A DNA stretch of 64,000 nucleotides, from the NCBI GenBank assembly GCA_965119665.1, contig OZ221974.1, positions 248,001 to 312,000 of the forward strand, written 5' to 3'. The translations under genes were made by a program, and so were the position numbers. Of this stretch, positions 33,972-42,500 are shown piece after piece (within the stretch, counting starts at the first letter, position 1; each line of letters opens with the position of its first letter). A model generated the notes under the pieces. It saw nothing but the letters and a program-made list of their open reading frames with translations, had not been told where the DNA came from and did no database searches. Source of the DNA: Dialister sp900541485 (lineage in GTDB: Bacteria > Bacillota > Negativicutes > Veillonellales > Dialisteraceae).

Positions 33972-34637
33972 TTATGAGTTACTTTTCCCTTGTACATACA
34001 GCATATGATCTCTCTGCACTAAATTATACATCAATGCATTTACTACTGAGGCAACTATAGAGCTCCCTCCCTTAGTTCCCCTGACAGTAATAAACGGACA
34101 GGGAGACCTTCTAATAAGCTGTTCTTTAGAGTCAGCTGCCCCTACGAAACCAACGGGAATTCCAATAATAAGTGCCGGCTTAATTCCATCTTCTTCCACC
34201 ATTCTGATTGCCTCATAAAGGGCAGTTGGTGCATTACCTACGGCAATTATGGATCCGTTCAAGTCAGTACCAAAAGAATTCATGGCCGCCATAGAACGAG
34301 CAATATTTTTTTCTTTCGCAATTCTTGCAATTTCGGAATCTGCCACACGGCAATATACATCTCCCCCAAGAGCAGTAAGAGCTCTCTTATTAATACCTGC
34401 TTTAACCATATTGACGTCACAATAAATATTACATCCTTTTGATAACGCTTCAATTCCTGATGAAACAGCATCTTTGCTTGTTTGGATTAAATGCCCATAG
34501 TCAACATCACCGGAAGCATGAATCATCCGAGAATAAACTGTACTTTCCTCCGGTGTGAGATCAATATCAGCAATAAATGGATTAATTAAATCCATACTTT
34601 TTTCTTCAATTGCACGCGGGTTCTTTATAAAATCCAT
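33972..34637 (-). CDS. cbiC: Precorrin-8X / cobalt-precorrin-8 methylmutase
   Basis: CbiC moves the C11 methyl to C12 to form cobyrinic acid. The 221-residue protein has the family N-terminus (IEEKSMDLI), the motif RMIHASGDVDYG with the catalytic His and the C-terminal GTKGGSSIVASVVNALMY. I chose the ATG at 34637, with GGAGG 6 nt upstream. It overlaps cbiJ by 32 nt. It is the last gene of the cbi operon. Confidence 0.95.
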   Translation of the reverse strand: MDFIKNPRAIEEKSMDLINPFIADIDLTPEESTVYSRMIHASGDVDYGHLIQTSKDAVSSGIEALSKGCNIYCDVNMVKAGINKRALTALGGDVYCRVADSEIARIAKEKNIARSMAAMNSFGTDLNGSIIAVGNAPTALYEAIRMVEEDGIKPALIIGIPVGFVGAADSKEQLIRRSPCPFITVRGTKGGSSIVASVVNALMYNLVQRDHMLYVQGKSNS

Positions 34638-35424
34638 AGTGTTCCTCCATATAATCCAACACATCCTGTTTCGTTGAAAAAACAGGGACATCTTTTAAAT
34701 TAGCTTGTGGTTTATCAATGACAATTACTGATATTCCTGCTTTAATAGCCGCCTCTAATTTTGTATCACTTCCTCCAACCAAGCCGCTATTTTTAGTTAC
34801 CATAACGTCTACTTGATAATCATTAATCATGGCCAGGTTCATTTCATAAGAAAAAGGTCCTTGAATTGCTAAAATATTTTTAGCTTTCAACCCTAGGTCT
34901 TCACACATTTTTAATACAGATGATACAGGGAGTACTCTTGCCCAAATTTCTTTTCCCTCGAGTGCTTTATCATGAACAAAAGTTGCTAAAGTTTTAGAGC
35001 CGGTTGTGAGTAGAATGCTTTTACCTAAATGTCCCGCCAAATTCGCTGCCTCAAATTCATCCTTTACCTCATAAAGCTTTTCATAATCAGGAAGTTTTAT
35101 TTCGGCCCGTTCGTAGCGTACATAATCTATCCCGGTTTCACGGCAAGCATTATATGCGGTTTCTGAAACAATAGCAGCATAGGGATGACTGGCATCAAGA
35201 ATCAATGTCACATTTTTTTCTTTTATAACATTAATCATGTCATTTTTTGTAAATCTTCCGACACGGACGTCCAGCCCTTCATGCGAAGCTAATATTTTAC
35301 CATATTGACTTACAACGGTCATCATGATTTCCCGCCGCAATTCAGGTGGCTTTTTTATTTCCCTATCGGCCAGTTCTGCACCGATTTCACGCCCATCCTG
35401 CGTTCCTGAAATAATCCAAATCAA
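34606..35424 (-). CDS. cbiJ: Cobalt-precorrin-6A reductase
   Basis: CbiJ (CobK family) reduces the cobalt-precorrin-6A macrocycle with NAD(P)H. It has 272 residues. The N-terminus MIWIISGTQDGREIGAEL, DASHPYAAIVSETAY, LLTTGSKTLATF and MVTKNSGLVGGSDTKLEAA are the family landmarks. The start is TTG overlapping the cbiH stop (TTGA), with AAGGGGG upstream. Confidence 0.94.
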   Translation of the reverse strand: MIWIISGTQDGREIGAELADREIKKPPELRREIMMTVVSQYGKILASHEGLDVRVGRFTKNDMINVIKEKNVTLILDASHPYAAIVSETAYNACRETGIDYVRYERAEIKLPDYEKLYEVKDEFEAANLAGHLGKSILLTTGSKTLATFVHDKALEGKEIWARVLPVSSVLKMCEDLGLKAKNILAIQGPFSYEMNLAMINDYQVDVMVTKNSGLVGGSDTKLEAAIKAGISVIVIDKPQANLKDVPVFSTKQDVLDYMEEHYGFYKEPACN

Positions 35425-36143
35425 ACTTTATACCCCCTTGGTGTTATGATATGCCCGTCCGCCACATAGGAATTACTGTTACCAATTATAACTGTTGATT
35501 GCATATCTACATCTTCACCAGGAAGCTTTTCCAGCGAGCTGATAGTCCAATTCATTCCCGGGCGGCCTGCCTTACGGACAATACCAACCGGTGTTTCAGG
35601 CTTTCTGTATTCCAATATAATATTTCTTATTTCATCTAAATATGTTGCGCGTCCACGGCTTTTGGGATTATATATAGCAATAACAAAATCCCCCTCTGCA
35701 GCCAGTCTTGCTCTCTTTTTAATCAAATCCCAGGGAGTCATTAAGTCACTAAGGCTGATTACCGCATAATCATGCATTAAAGGTGCCCCTAAAGCAGCTG
35801 CCGCTGTATTCGCAGCTGTCAGTCCGGGAATAACTTCACAATCCGGCCTTTTTTCTTCAGGAATTTTTTGAATCAACTCCAAAACCAGTCCGGCCATACC
35901 GTATACTCCGGGATCACCTGACGAAATAACTGCTACCTGATGACCCTCTACTGCTAAATCCACTGCTTTTTGACAGCGATCTACCTCTTGCCTCATTCCA
36001 TTGCCGACAACTTCTTTTTCAGCAATCATATCCTTTATTAAGGAAATGTATGTGTTGTATCCGACAATAATATCACATGCCTCTATCGCATGAATCGCCT
36101 TTTCGGTCATTTCCTCCTTATGTCCGGGGCCTATTCCTATCAC
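35421..36143 (-). CDS. cbiH: Precorrin-3B C17-methyltransferase family, CbiH
   Basis: CbiH is a SAM-dependent tetrapyrrole methyltransferase that methylates C17 and contracts the ring. The glycine-rich IGIGPGHKEEMT, DIIVGYNTYI, SSGDPGVYGMAGL and LGAPLMHDYAVISLSD are typical. The frame is open up to an ATG at 36245, but that would put 106 nt inside cbiG. The GTG at 36143 gives a 4-nt GTGA overlap, like the neighbouring gene junctions in this operon, and I prefer it. It leaves the first strand about three residues short, so the longer start cannot be excluded. Confidence 0.9.
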   Translation of the reverse strand: MIGIGPGHKEEMTEKAIHAIEACDIIVGYNTYISLIKDMIAEKEVVGNGMRQEVDRCQKAVDLAVEGHQVAVISSGDPGVYGMAGLVLELIQKIPEEKRPDCEVIPGLTAANTAAAALGAPLMHDYAVISLSDLMTPWDLIKKRARLAAEGDFVIAIYNPKSRGRATYLDEIRNIILEYRKPETPVGIVRKAGRPGMNWTISSLEKLPGEDVDMQSTVIIGNSNSYVADGHIITPRGYKV

Positions 36144-37201
36144 ACAGACAGTCCCGCGGCTATTGCTATTGTTACCCCCACAAATTTTGTTTTCGGAAGA
36201 AGTGTTTTCCCCATTTTTGATTCCTTTAATGCTGCTGATTGACATACGTTACCAACTCCAATCGTGTTTTCTACAAATTCTGAAACTTCTATAGGATATT
36301 TTTGTGTTATTTCTTTTAAATCTTCTGCACGGTAAAAATGGATCGGAAGATTTTTATTTTTTGCAAAATCAAGTAATCCTTTCTCATCTGATTTCAAATC
36401 TATGCTGGCTAATGATACCACCTGATAATCATAAGCATTAATTAATTTCATTGCTTTATAAAAAGCATCTTCTATCACTGCTTCTGTAGTTCCTCTTTTA
36501 CAGCCCACTCCTACATATAAGTTTTTGGGGCGTAAATAAACACAGGGTTTCTCAACTTTCATACTTTTTTCCGCAATAATAGCACATGCATCAAAATAAA
36601 TGTTGTTTATATCCGTTAAGTCATTTAAAACTATTTCCTTTTTTTCAAATCTTTCTTTTATAGATTCTGCTCCCGGGATTTTCTCATCAATGAACCATAT
36701 AAACTTTCTTCCCTCTGCAATAGCACTATTCACCGGTTTTAAAGCATTTAACGGTTCGACACGCATCATCATTTCCCTGGCCAAATCATCAGGTGCATTC
36801 CTTTGATGTACATCTGTTGCCGTAGTAATGACAGGATTCGCACCAACAGTGAGTGCAATTCTTTTTGCCCATTCATTAGCACCGCCCAGATGCCCGGATA
36901 ATAAAGAAATACAATGTTTTCCACACTCATCCATACAAAGTATGGCCGGATCACTTGCTTTACTGACCACATGCGGTGCAATCGCTCTTACAACAATACC
37001 TGCTGCCATGATAAAAAGGATTCCGTCATACTGAGAAAATATTTCTGTAGTAAGTGCCAGTGTCCGGTTAAAATATTTTGCTTCGGCACCGCTTTGAGAA
37101 CCCTTTCGCTCGTAAAGAGTGACGTCCCCTTTCATTTCTTTTTTTATCCGAGCTCCTAATTGTGCACCCGTAAAAGAAACTGAAACTATCGCATATTTCA
37201 T
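36140..37201 (-). CDS. cbiG: Cobalt-precorrin-5A hydrolase
   Basis: CbiG opens the delta-lactone and releases acetaldehyde. The 353-residue protein has the N-terminal domain with FIMAAGIVVRAIAPHV and SLLSGHLGGANEWA. The C-terminal CobE-like domain has YVGVGCKRGTTEAVIEDAF and ends KTKFVGVTIAIAAG. The ATG overlaps the cbiF stop (ATGA). Confidence 0.95.
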   Translation of the reverse strand: MKYAIVSVSFTGAQLGARIKKEMKGDVTLYERKGSQSGAEAKYFNRTLALTTEIFSQYDGILFIMAAGIVVRAIAPHVVSKASDPAILCMDECGKHCISLLSGHLGGANEWAKRIALTVGANPVITTATDVHQRNAPDDLAREMMMRVEPLNALKPVNSAIAEGRKFIWFIDEKIPGAESIKERFEKKEIVLNDLTDINNIYFDACAIIAEKSMKVEKPCVYLRPKNLYVGVGCKRGTTEAVIEDAFYKAMKLINAYDYQVVSLASIDLKSDEKGLLDFAKNKNLPIHFYRAEDLKEITQKYPIEVSEFVENTIGVGNVCQSAALKESKMGKTLLPKTKFVGVTIAIAAGLSV

Positions 37202-37974
37202 TTCTCGCCAGTACCCTGTCGGAACATTGTTGTAAATTTACTGTCATAGAGCTTTGATAATTCGTAATCTGTATCAAGTACACGTCCAACCACAATCATT
37301 GCCTGGCGAACAACACCTTCCTTATGAATAATTTCTGCAATTGTATCAATTGTCCCCCGGAGGATTTTCTGGTCAGGCCAAGTTGCACGTACTACGATAG
37401 CAACTGGAGTATCTCCGGCGTATCCTCCTTTTTTCAATTCTGCCATGACTGAATCAATTCCTTGTACAGATAAGAAAATACACATAGTTGCCTGATGCTG
37501 GGCCAGCATATATAATTTTTCCTTATCAGGCATCGGGGTACGCCCTTCCATGCGTGTAATAATGATAGTTTGGGAAATACTTGGCAGTGTATATTCCTGC
37601 TTCAATGCCGCAGCAGTCGCTAAAAATGAGCTTACCCCGGGAATCACTTCCATTTGCTCTTCCTTAACGCCTACGCTGCGAAGTCCGTCCATTTGCTCCT
37701 GTATAGCACCATAAATAGCAGGGTCCCCGGTATGGACTCGCGCCACCATTTTATTATCCTGCAGTGCTTCAATTTCTACCTTAAGCACTTCATCCAGATT
37801 CATTGTCGCACTATTATAAACAACTGCATCCTGCTTTCCGTATTTAAGAATTTCAGGATTCACTAAAGAACCGGCATAAATAATTATATCCGCTTCAGAA
37901 ATTATTCTCTTTCCCTTTAAAGTAATTAATTCGGGATCACCCGGTCCTGCACCAATAAAATAAACTTTTCCCAT
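37198..37974 (-). CDS. cbiF: Cobalt-precorrin-4 C11-methyltransferase
   Basis: CbiF is a tetrapyrrole methyltransferase acting at C11. It has 258 residues. MGKVYFIGAGPGDPELITLKG, IIYAGSLVNPEIL, RVHTGDPAIYGAIQEQMD and PGVSSFLATAAALKQEYTLP are the family motifs. I chose the ATG at 37974, behind GGAGGAG. The longer frame reads back into cbiT. Confidence 0.96.
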   Translation of the reverse strand: MGKVYFIGAGPGDPELITLKGKRIISEADIIIYAGSLVNPEILKYGKQDAVVYNSATMNLDEVLKVEIEALQDNKMVARVHTGDPAIYGAIQEQMDGLRSVGVKEEQMEVIPGVSSFLATAAALKQEYTLPSISQTIIITRMEGRTPMPDKEKLYMLAQHQATMCIFLSVQGIDSVMAELKKGGYAGDTPVAIVVRATWPDQKILRGTIDTIAEIIHKEGVVRQAMIVVGRVLDTDYELSKLYDSKFTTMFRQGTGEK

Positions 37975-37975
37975 G

Positions 37976-38557
37976 TTACTCCTCCTTATTTTTAGTTGCC
38001 ACAAAAATAAATACGGGACTGATTGGTTGAAATAAATGATACCTTCCAAGTTTTCTTAATCGGTTTATCTGCATCTGGAATCCTTCAAAAGCAAAGGGAC
38101 GATTTTTGAACTCTTGAACGACCTCCCCTGTTGTCTCAGCTGTTACAGATGTCATTATAATCCGTCCTTCGGGTTTCAAAAGACGTGTTGCCCGATTCAA
38201 TATTTCCTTCATATTACCGCTTGAACCGCCGATAATTACAACATCAAGTACCGGCAAGCCTTCCATTGCGTCCGGAGCTGTTCCTGTGATTGTATAAATG
38301 TTCTTGCACCCGAACTTTTCTGCATTCTGCCTGATTAATTCAATCCCCTCAGGGTTTCTTTCAATAGCATAAACTTTACCTTTTTCTGCACAAAGTGCTG
38401 CTTCAATCGTCAGAGATCCTGTACCTGCACCGATATCTGCCACAACATCCTCCGGATGAATCCCCGCCTTAACCATTACCATGGCACGAATCTCCGCTTT
38501 TGTCATCGGCACATTTCCCCGGATGAACTCCTCATCATTAATACCAAACATATGCAT
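37976..38557 (-). CDS. cbiT: Cobalt-precorrin-6B C15-methyltransferase (decarboxylating)
   Basis: CbiT methylates C15 and removes the C12 acetate carboxyl. The 193-residue protein has a class I SAM fold with the SAM loop VVADIGAGTGSLTIEAAL and VVIIGGSSGNM. The N-terminal GNVPMTKAEIRA is typical. It starts directly after the cbiE stop. Other bacteria have cbiE and cbiT fused as CobL; here they are separate. Confidence 0.95.
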   Translation of the reverse strand: MHMFGINDEEFIRGNVPMTKAEIRAMVMVKAGIHPEDVVADIGAGTGSLTIEAALCAEKGKVYAIERNPEGIELIRQNAEKFGCKNIYTITGTAPDAMEGLPVLDVVIIGGSSGNMKEILNRATRLLKPEGRIIMTSVTAETTGEVVQEFKNRPFAFEGFQMQINRLRKLGRYHLFQPISPVFIFVATKNKEE

Positions 38558-39184
38558 TTACCCGATCACCACCATAACTGATTCTCCAAAACCTTCCAGC
38601 AAAGTTAAATCTTTCAGCGTACTTTCCCTGACTTGCTGGTTCTCATAGGAAATATGCTCACAAGCCGCAGCCCTTGTATCTTCAGGCCAGCCTTGTTTTA
38701 TAAGATAATTAGCAATATATGAAGGGTTCTGATCATGATCCGTCAAAAATGCCAATTTTCTTCCTTTTTCATACACAAGATCTTCATCTCTTGGCTTGCG
38801 ACCGTGAAAAGAGAGCCAATGGGCATCCTGCCAAGGTTCTCTCAAAAGAGCAAAAGAGGCCTGAACTGAAGAAATCCCGGGAATAACCTCAATTTTATTC
38901 CCTTCAAACCTCTTTTTTAACCACGGAAGCAGGCTATAATAACCGGGGTCTCCACTAACCATAACTACCACATCATCCTGTAAGAGGGACTGCTCCAACC
39001 ATTCTGCCAACAAAGATAATTTACCTGTTATCGGGAAAATCTCTTGTCCCTCTCTTGCGTAATCAGCCAAGGCTCTTCGCCCTCCGACTAAAAAACGTGC
39101 CTTTTCAATAGATTCCAATGCTTTAGGAAGTATGTAATCTTTACTTCCCGGTCCAATACCTGCCACGATTAGTGTATGTTCCAT
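38558..39184 (-). CDS. cbiE: Cobalt-precorrin-7 C5-methyltransferase
   Basis: CbiE is the C5 methyltransferase partner of CbiT. It has 208 residues. LIVAGIGPGSKDYILPKA, FLVGGRRALADYA, VVMVSGDPGYYSLLPWL and SSVQASFALLREPWQDAHWLSFHGR are family motifs. It starts inside the end of cbiD (16-nt overlap), with GAGG before the ATG. Confidence 0.95.
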   Translation of the reverse strand: MEHTLIVAGIGPGSKDYILPKALESIEKARFLVGGRRALADYAREGQEIFPITGKLSLLAEWLEQSLLQDDVVVMVSGDPGYYSLLPWLKKRFEGNKIEVIPGISSVQASFALLREPWQDAHWLSFHGRKPRDEDLVYEKGRKLAFLTDHDQNPSYIANYLIKQGWPEDTRAAACEHISYENQQVRESTLKDLTLLEGFGESVMVVIG

Positions 39185-40284
39185 TTTTCCTCTTCCAATA
39201 TCTCTTTAGCACGACTGCTTATCGCTTGTATCGTACCGTCCATCGCCGCAAAAATAACTCCCACTCGGGATTTTCCAAAAATATATCTTTCAGAACGGAC
39301 CTGTGCCCGCTCTGCCATTTGTTGGTAAATAATATCTAACTTTTCTCTGGCTATAATAATAGCTGCTCCATCAGTCGTATTGCATTCCATAATTTCTTTA
39401 ACCACAGAAGGCGTCGCTCCGTTCATAGCCGCATAAGCTGCCATAGTTTCCATTCGTCCGTCACTGTTTCTGTTATAGGTATGGAAACTGCCTGATGCAA
39501 CCTTAACCAATTTCCCCATATGACCTATAAGCAACATCTTTTGGAATCCTTTCGCCACACATTGTTCCATCATGAACCCTATGTAGTTACTTGTTTCAAT
39601 AATAGATTCCTTAGGAATACCCATGATTTGTGCGGCTCTCTCCCCAATACGTCCGGGGCATAAGGAGGCCGTCCTGTATCCCCCCGCCCATACAACCGGT
39701 ACTTGGGGCGCCAAAGACCTCTTATATGCATCTTCACTCATCGGCTTAACTATACCTGTTGTTCCAAGCACGGAAATTCCGCCGACAACTCCAAGTGCCG
39801 GATTCAAAGTCTGTTTAGCCAGCTCTTCCCCCTTTGGAATACTGACCGTTACTATGCAACCCAAATCAGGACCGATTAAATCCTCATAGACATATCTGAG
39901 CATAATTTGCGGTCCCGGATTAATTGCCGGTCTTCCTACTTGTACCTGAAGCCCCGGTCGGGTAACCACTCCCACACCTTTACCGGCTCTCAGTTCCATG
40001 CCCGGTTCATTTTTAATTTCTACTGTAACAATAATAGGAGTACCATTCGTACAATCAAGGTCATCTCCTGCATCTTTAAGCACTGTTGCTTTACCAATCT
40101 GACCTTCTGCCGATGCACTTTCCACTGGAATGGTAATTTCTGTACGCTGTGGAGATAATACGGTCACCTGCTTCGGAAACTCTCCTTTAATGGCAAGAAT
40201 TGCTGCCTTCATGGCAGCTGTAGCCGTAGCTCCTGTGGTATAGCCTTCCCGCAACTCTTTGCCTATCATTTCCTCTGCTGTCAT
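39169..40284 (-). CDS. cbiD: Cobalt-precorrin-5B C1-methyltransferase CbiD
   Basis: CbiD is the C1 methyltransferase specific to the anaerobic route and is not related to the other corrin methyltransferases. The 371-residue protein has LREGYTTGATATAAMKAAI, DAGDDLDCTNGTPI, GVGVVTRPGLQVQVGRPAINPGP and LLIGHMGKLVKVASGSFHTYNRN. It opens the cbiD-E-T-F-G-H-J-C run, 23 nt after yajQ. The core methylation and ring-contraction genes are here. cbiL, cbiA, cbiP and the late genes are not in the window. Confidence 0.96.
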   Translation of the reverse strand: MTAEEMIGKELREGYTTGATATAAMKAAILAIKGEFPKQVTVLSPQRTEITIPVESASAEGQIGKATVLKDAGDDLDCTNGTPIIVTVEIKNEPGMELRAGKGVGVVTRPGLQVQVGRPAINPGPQIMLRYVYEDLIGPDLGCIVTVSIPKGEELAKQTLNPALGVVGGISVLGTTGIVKPMSEDAYKRSLAPQVPVVWAGGYRTASLCPGRIGERAAQIMGIPKESIIETSNYIGFMMEQCVAKGFQKMLLIGHMGKLVKVASGSFHTYNRNSDGRMETMAAYAAMNGATPSVVKEIMECNTTDGAAIIIAREKLDIIYQQMAERAQVRSERYIFGKSRVGVIFAAMDGTIQAISSRAKEILEEEKWNIH

Positions 40285-40307
40285 AAAATATAACGACTCC
40301 CCCTATA

Positions 40308-40799
40308 TTATCTATAATTAGTAAATTGTAAATCGACAGGTAAATCCTGCTCTTTTAGAAAAGCTATACATGCTTGTAAATCGTCTTTATCTTTACCGCT
40401 TACTCTAAGTTCATCTCCATTGATTTTTGCAGAGACTTTAATTTTAGAAGATTTAATTCTTTTTACTATATCTTTTGCTAAGTCGGAAGCTATCCCGTTT
40501 TTTAATTCAAGTAGTTGCCGAACTGTCCCGCCCGCAGCTGCTTCTTTCTTTTTTTCTTCTATATTTTTTAGGGAAATTCCCCTCTTAACCAGCTTTCCAT
40601 TTACTATTTCACGAACCAACCGGAGTTTAAAGTCATCATCTCCAACAAGAGTAATTACGTTTCCATCAATAGAAACAGAGCTTTTACTTCCCTTAAAGTC
40701 ATACCGTGTCGTAATTTCTTTTGATGCTTGATTCATAGCATTAACAGCTTCTTGCAAATCGGTGCGGCAAACCACATCGAATGAATAGTCTTTCGCCAT
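40308..40799 (-). CDS. YajQ family nucleotide-binding protein
   Basis: This 163-residue protein has two RRM-like ferredoxin folds. YDFKGSKSSVSID and the C-terminal KVSAKINGDELRVSGKDKDDLQACI are typical. Some YajQ proteins bind cyclic-di-GMP, and others bind nucleic acid. Its role in this organism is not known. I chose the ATG at 40799, behind GGAGG. It is 23 nt upstream of cbiD and could lead the same transcript. TGATATACT at 40882-40890 is a possible extended -10. Confidence 0.93.
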   Translation of the reverse strand: MAKDYSFDVVCRTDLQEAVNAMNQASKEITTRYDFKGSKSSVSIDGNVITLVGDDDFKLRLVREIVNGKLVKRGISLKNIEEKKKEAAAGGTVRQLLELKNGIASDLAKDIVKRIKSSKIKVSAKINGDELRVSGKDKDDLQACIAFLKEQDLPVDLQFTNYR

Positions 40800-40966
40800 T
40801 TTATCCTCCATAACAACACTACTTTTTAAAATAAGTTACATGCATATTTCATAAATAGATACTAAACTATCAGCTTTTATTAGTATATCATTTTTTTCAT
40901 ACAATATATAGATAAATATCTATTATCATATTTGCTGAATGATAAATATTTTCATCTGGCAATCTG

Positions 40967-40998
40967 TTGATTCATCAAGTATAATATCTATGAATCAA
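40967..40998 (+). promoter_or_regulatory. fba promoter flanked by a 9-bp inverted repeat
   Basis: -10 TATAAT at 40980-40985 lies between TTGATTCAT (40967-40975) and its exact complement ATGAATCAA (40990-40998). A weak -35 (TGGCAA) is 17 bp upstream of the -10. The repeat could be an operator for a carbon-control regulator. Otherwise the 242-bp divergent gap between yajQ and fba is AT-rich without other structure. Confidence 0.55.
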
Positions 40999-41041
40999 TA
41001 CAATATAGTAATTATTTCTCAATATAATAAAGGAGGTTTTT

Positions 41042-41974
41042 ATGCCACTAGTAGGAACAAAGGAAATGTTTAAAAAAGCATATGCAGGTCATTATGCAAT
41101 TGGTGCTTTTAATGTAAACAACATGGAAATTATTCAAGGGATAATGGATGCTGCCAAAGAAAAAAAATCACCTGTTATTTTACAGGCATCTGAAGGTGCA
41201 CGAAATTATGCCGGTCAAGAATACATCGTAGGTCTTGTAAAAATTGCATTACAAAAATATCCGGAAATTCCTACTGCGCTCCATCTTGACCATGGTTCTT
41301 CCTATGAGATTTGCAAAGCTTGTATAGATGGAGGCTTTACTTCTGTCATGTATGACGGTTCCAAGCATTCTTTTGAGGAAAATGTACGTGTCACAAAAGA
41401 AATCGTTGCATATGCACACGATAAGGGTGTTGTTGTAGAGGCAGAATTGGGGCGCCTTGCCGGTGTTGAGGACTTAGTCAGCGTAGATGCAAAAGATGCC
41501 ATCTTTACTGATCCGGATCAAGCCGCAGAATTTGTAGAGCTTACTAAGTGTGATTCTCTTGCTATCGCTATCGGAACAAGTCATGGTGCCTATAAATATA
41601 GCGGTGATCCCTATTTAGATTATGAACGCCTTGAAACAATCGGAAAACTTCTTCCTAATTATCCGATTGTTCTCCACGGTGCATCTACAGTTATCCCTGA
41701 GTTTGTAGAAAAATGCAATCAGTTTGGCGGAAAAGTATTGGGCGCAAAAGGTGTTCCTGAAGATATGCTTCGTAAAGCAGCAAAAATGGCGGTTTGCAAA
41801 ATTAATATTGACACTGATATACGCTTGGCCATGACCGCAGCGATTCGTGAAAATCTATTTGAAAATCCGGAGAATTTTGATCCCCGGGGTTATCTGAAGC
41901 CTGCACGAGAAGCTGTAAAGAACATGGTTATGCACAAGATTGAATATGTGGTTGGCTCTGCTGATACAATTTAG
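41042..41974 (+). CDS. fba: Fructose-bisphosphate aldolase, class II
   Basis: This zinc-dependent aldolase interconverts fructose 1,6-bisphosphate and the two triose phosphates. It has 310 residues. The metal and substrate motifs are LHLDHGSSYEICKACIDGGFTSVMYDGS, VEAELGRLAG and AIGTSHGAYKY, plus LHGAST and NIDTD near the C-terminus. AAAGGAGG precedes the ATG. Together with glpX in this window it supports gluconeogenesis. Confidence 0.97.
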   Translation: MPLVGTKEMFKKAYAGHYAIGAFNVNNMEIIQGIMDAAKEKKSPVILQASEGARNYAGQEYIVGLVKIALQKYPEIPTALHLDHGSSYEICKACIDGGFTSVMYDGSKHSFEENVRVTKEIVAYAHDKGVVVEAELGRLAGVEDLVSVDAKDAIFTDPDQAAEFVELTKCDSLAIAIGTSHGAYKYSGDPYLDYERLETIGKLLPNYPIVLHGASTVIPEFVEKCNQFGGKVLGAKGVPEDMLRKAAKMAVCKINIDTDIRLAMTAAIRENLFENPENFDPRGYLKPAREAVKNMVMHKIEYVVGSADTI

Positions 41975-41989
41975 CCGGCATCTACAGTA

Positions 41990-42027
41990 ATTAAAAAACC
42001 ATCCTCTTGAGGGTGGTTTTTTAATTA
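41990..42027 (+). terminator. Terminator after fba
   Basis: The stem AAAAAACCATCC / GGGTGGTTTTTT (one G-U), with a 6-nt loop, ends in a T run 16 nt after fba. Confidence 0.88.
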
Positions 42028-42113
42028 CTGTGCATTTGGTTGGATAAGTGTTCAAATAATGTTACAAAACAAATAATTCTCATTAAACATGCATCAAAGC
42101 ATTTCTGTTCACA

Positions 42114-42479
42114 TTAGACTAACGTTTCCTCCGGTTGTTCACCAAACCGATTCGGTCCCTGTTCTGATGCTTTGCATGCCCAGTACAAAAATATCAGGGA
42201 AACTAAGGGGATTAACAAAAGCAGACAATACCATCCACTTTTACCTATATCATGTAAGCGCCTGATTGAAACGGCAATACTGGGAATAAATATAAATATA
42301 CTGTATATGGAAATTGCGGTTTCTCCCATATCAAAGATTCCAAAGACAAACTCTATTACAAAGGAAAGCAGTACATTTCCTAATGTGAACCACCAATATT
42401 CAGACCGGGATGCTCTTCCATCAAAAGTAGCATATTTTTCCTTAATTACCCTGTGAAATGCCCAAATCATTTTATTCAT
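42114..42479 (-). CDS. DUF805 family membrane protein
   Basis: This 121-residue inner-membrane protein has three or four hydrophobic segments. The DUF805 landmarks are present: FDGRASRSEYWWFTL near the N-terminus, SIRRLHDIGKSGWY, and the C-terminal ASEQGPNRFGEQP. The family has no assigned function. It lies 21 nt after leuS on the same strand. Confidence 0.88.
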   Translation of the reverse strand: MNKMIWAFHRVIKEKYATFDGRASRSEYWWFTLGNVLLSFVIEFVFGIFDMGETAISIYSIFIFIPSIAVSIRRLHDIGKSGWYCLLLLIPLVSLIFLYWACKASEQGPNRFGEQPEETLV

Positions 42480-42500
42480 AACTTACAAATCTTCTTTCCG

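Noticed and set aside
40800..41041. Possible cobalamin riboswitch upstream of yajQ/cbiD
   Set aside because: The AT-rich gap shows no B12-box or conserved stems that I can recognise; a covariance search would be decisive.
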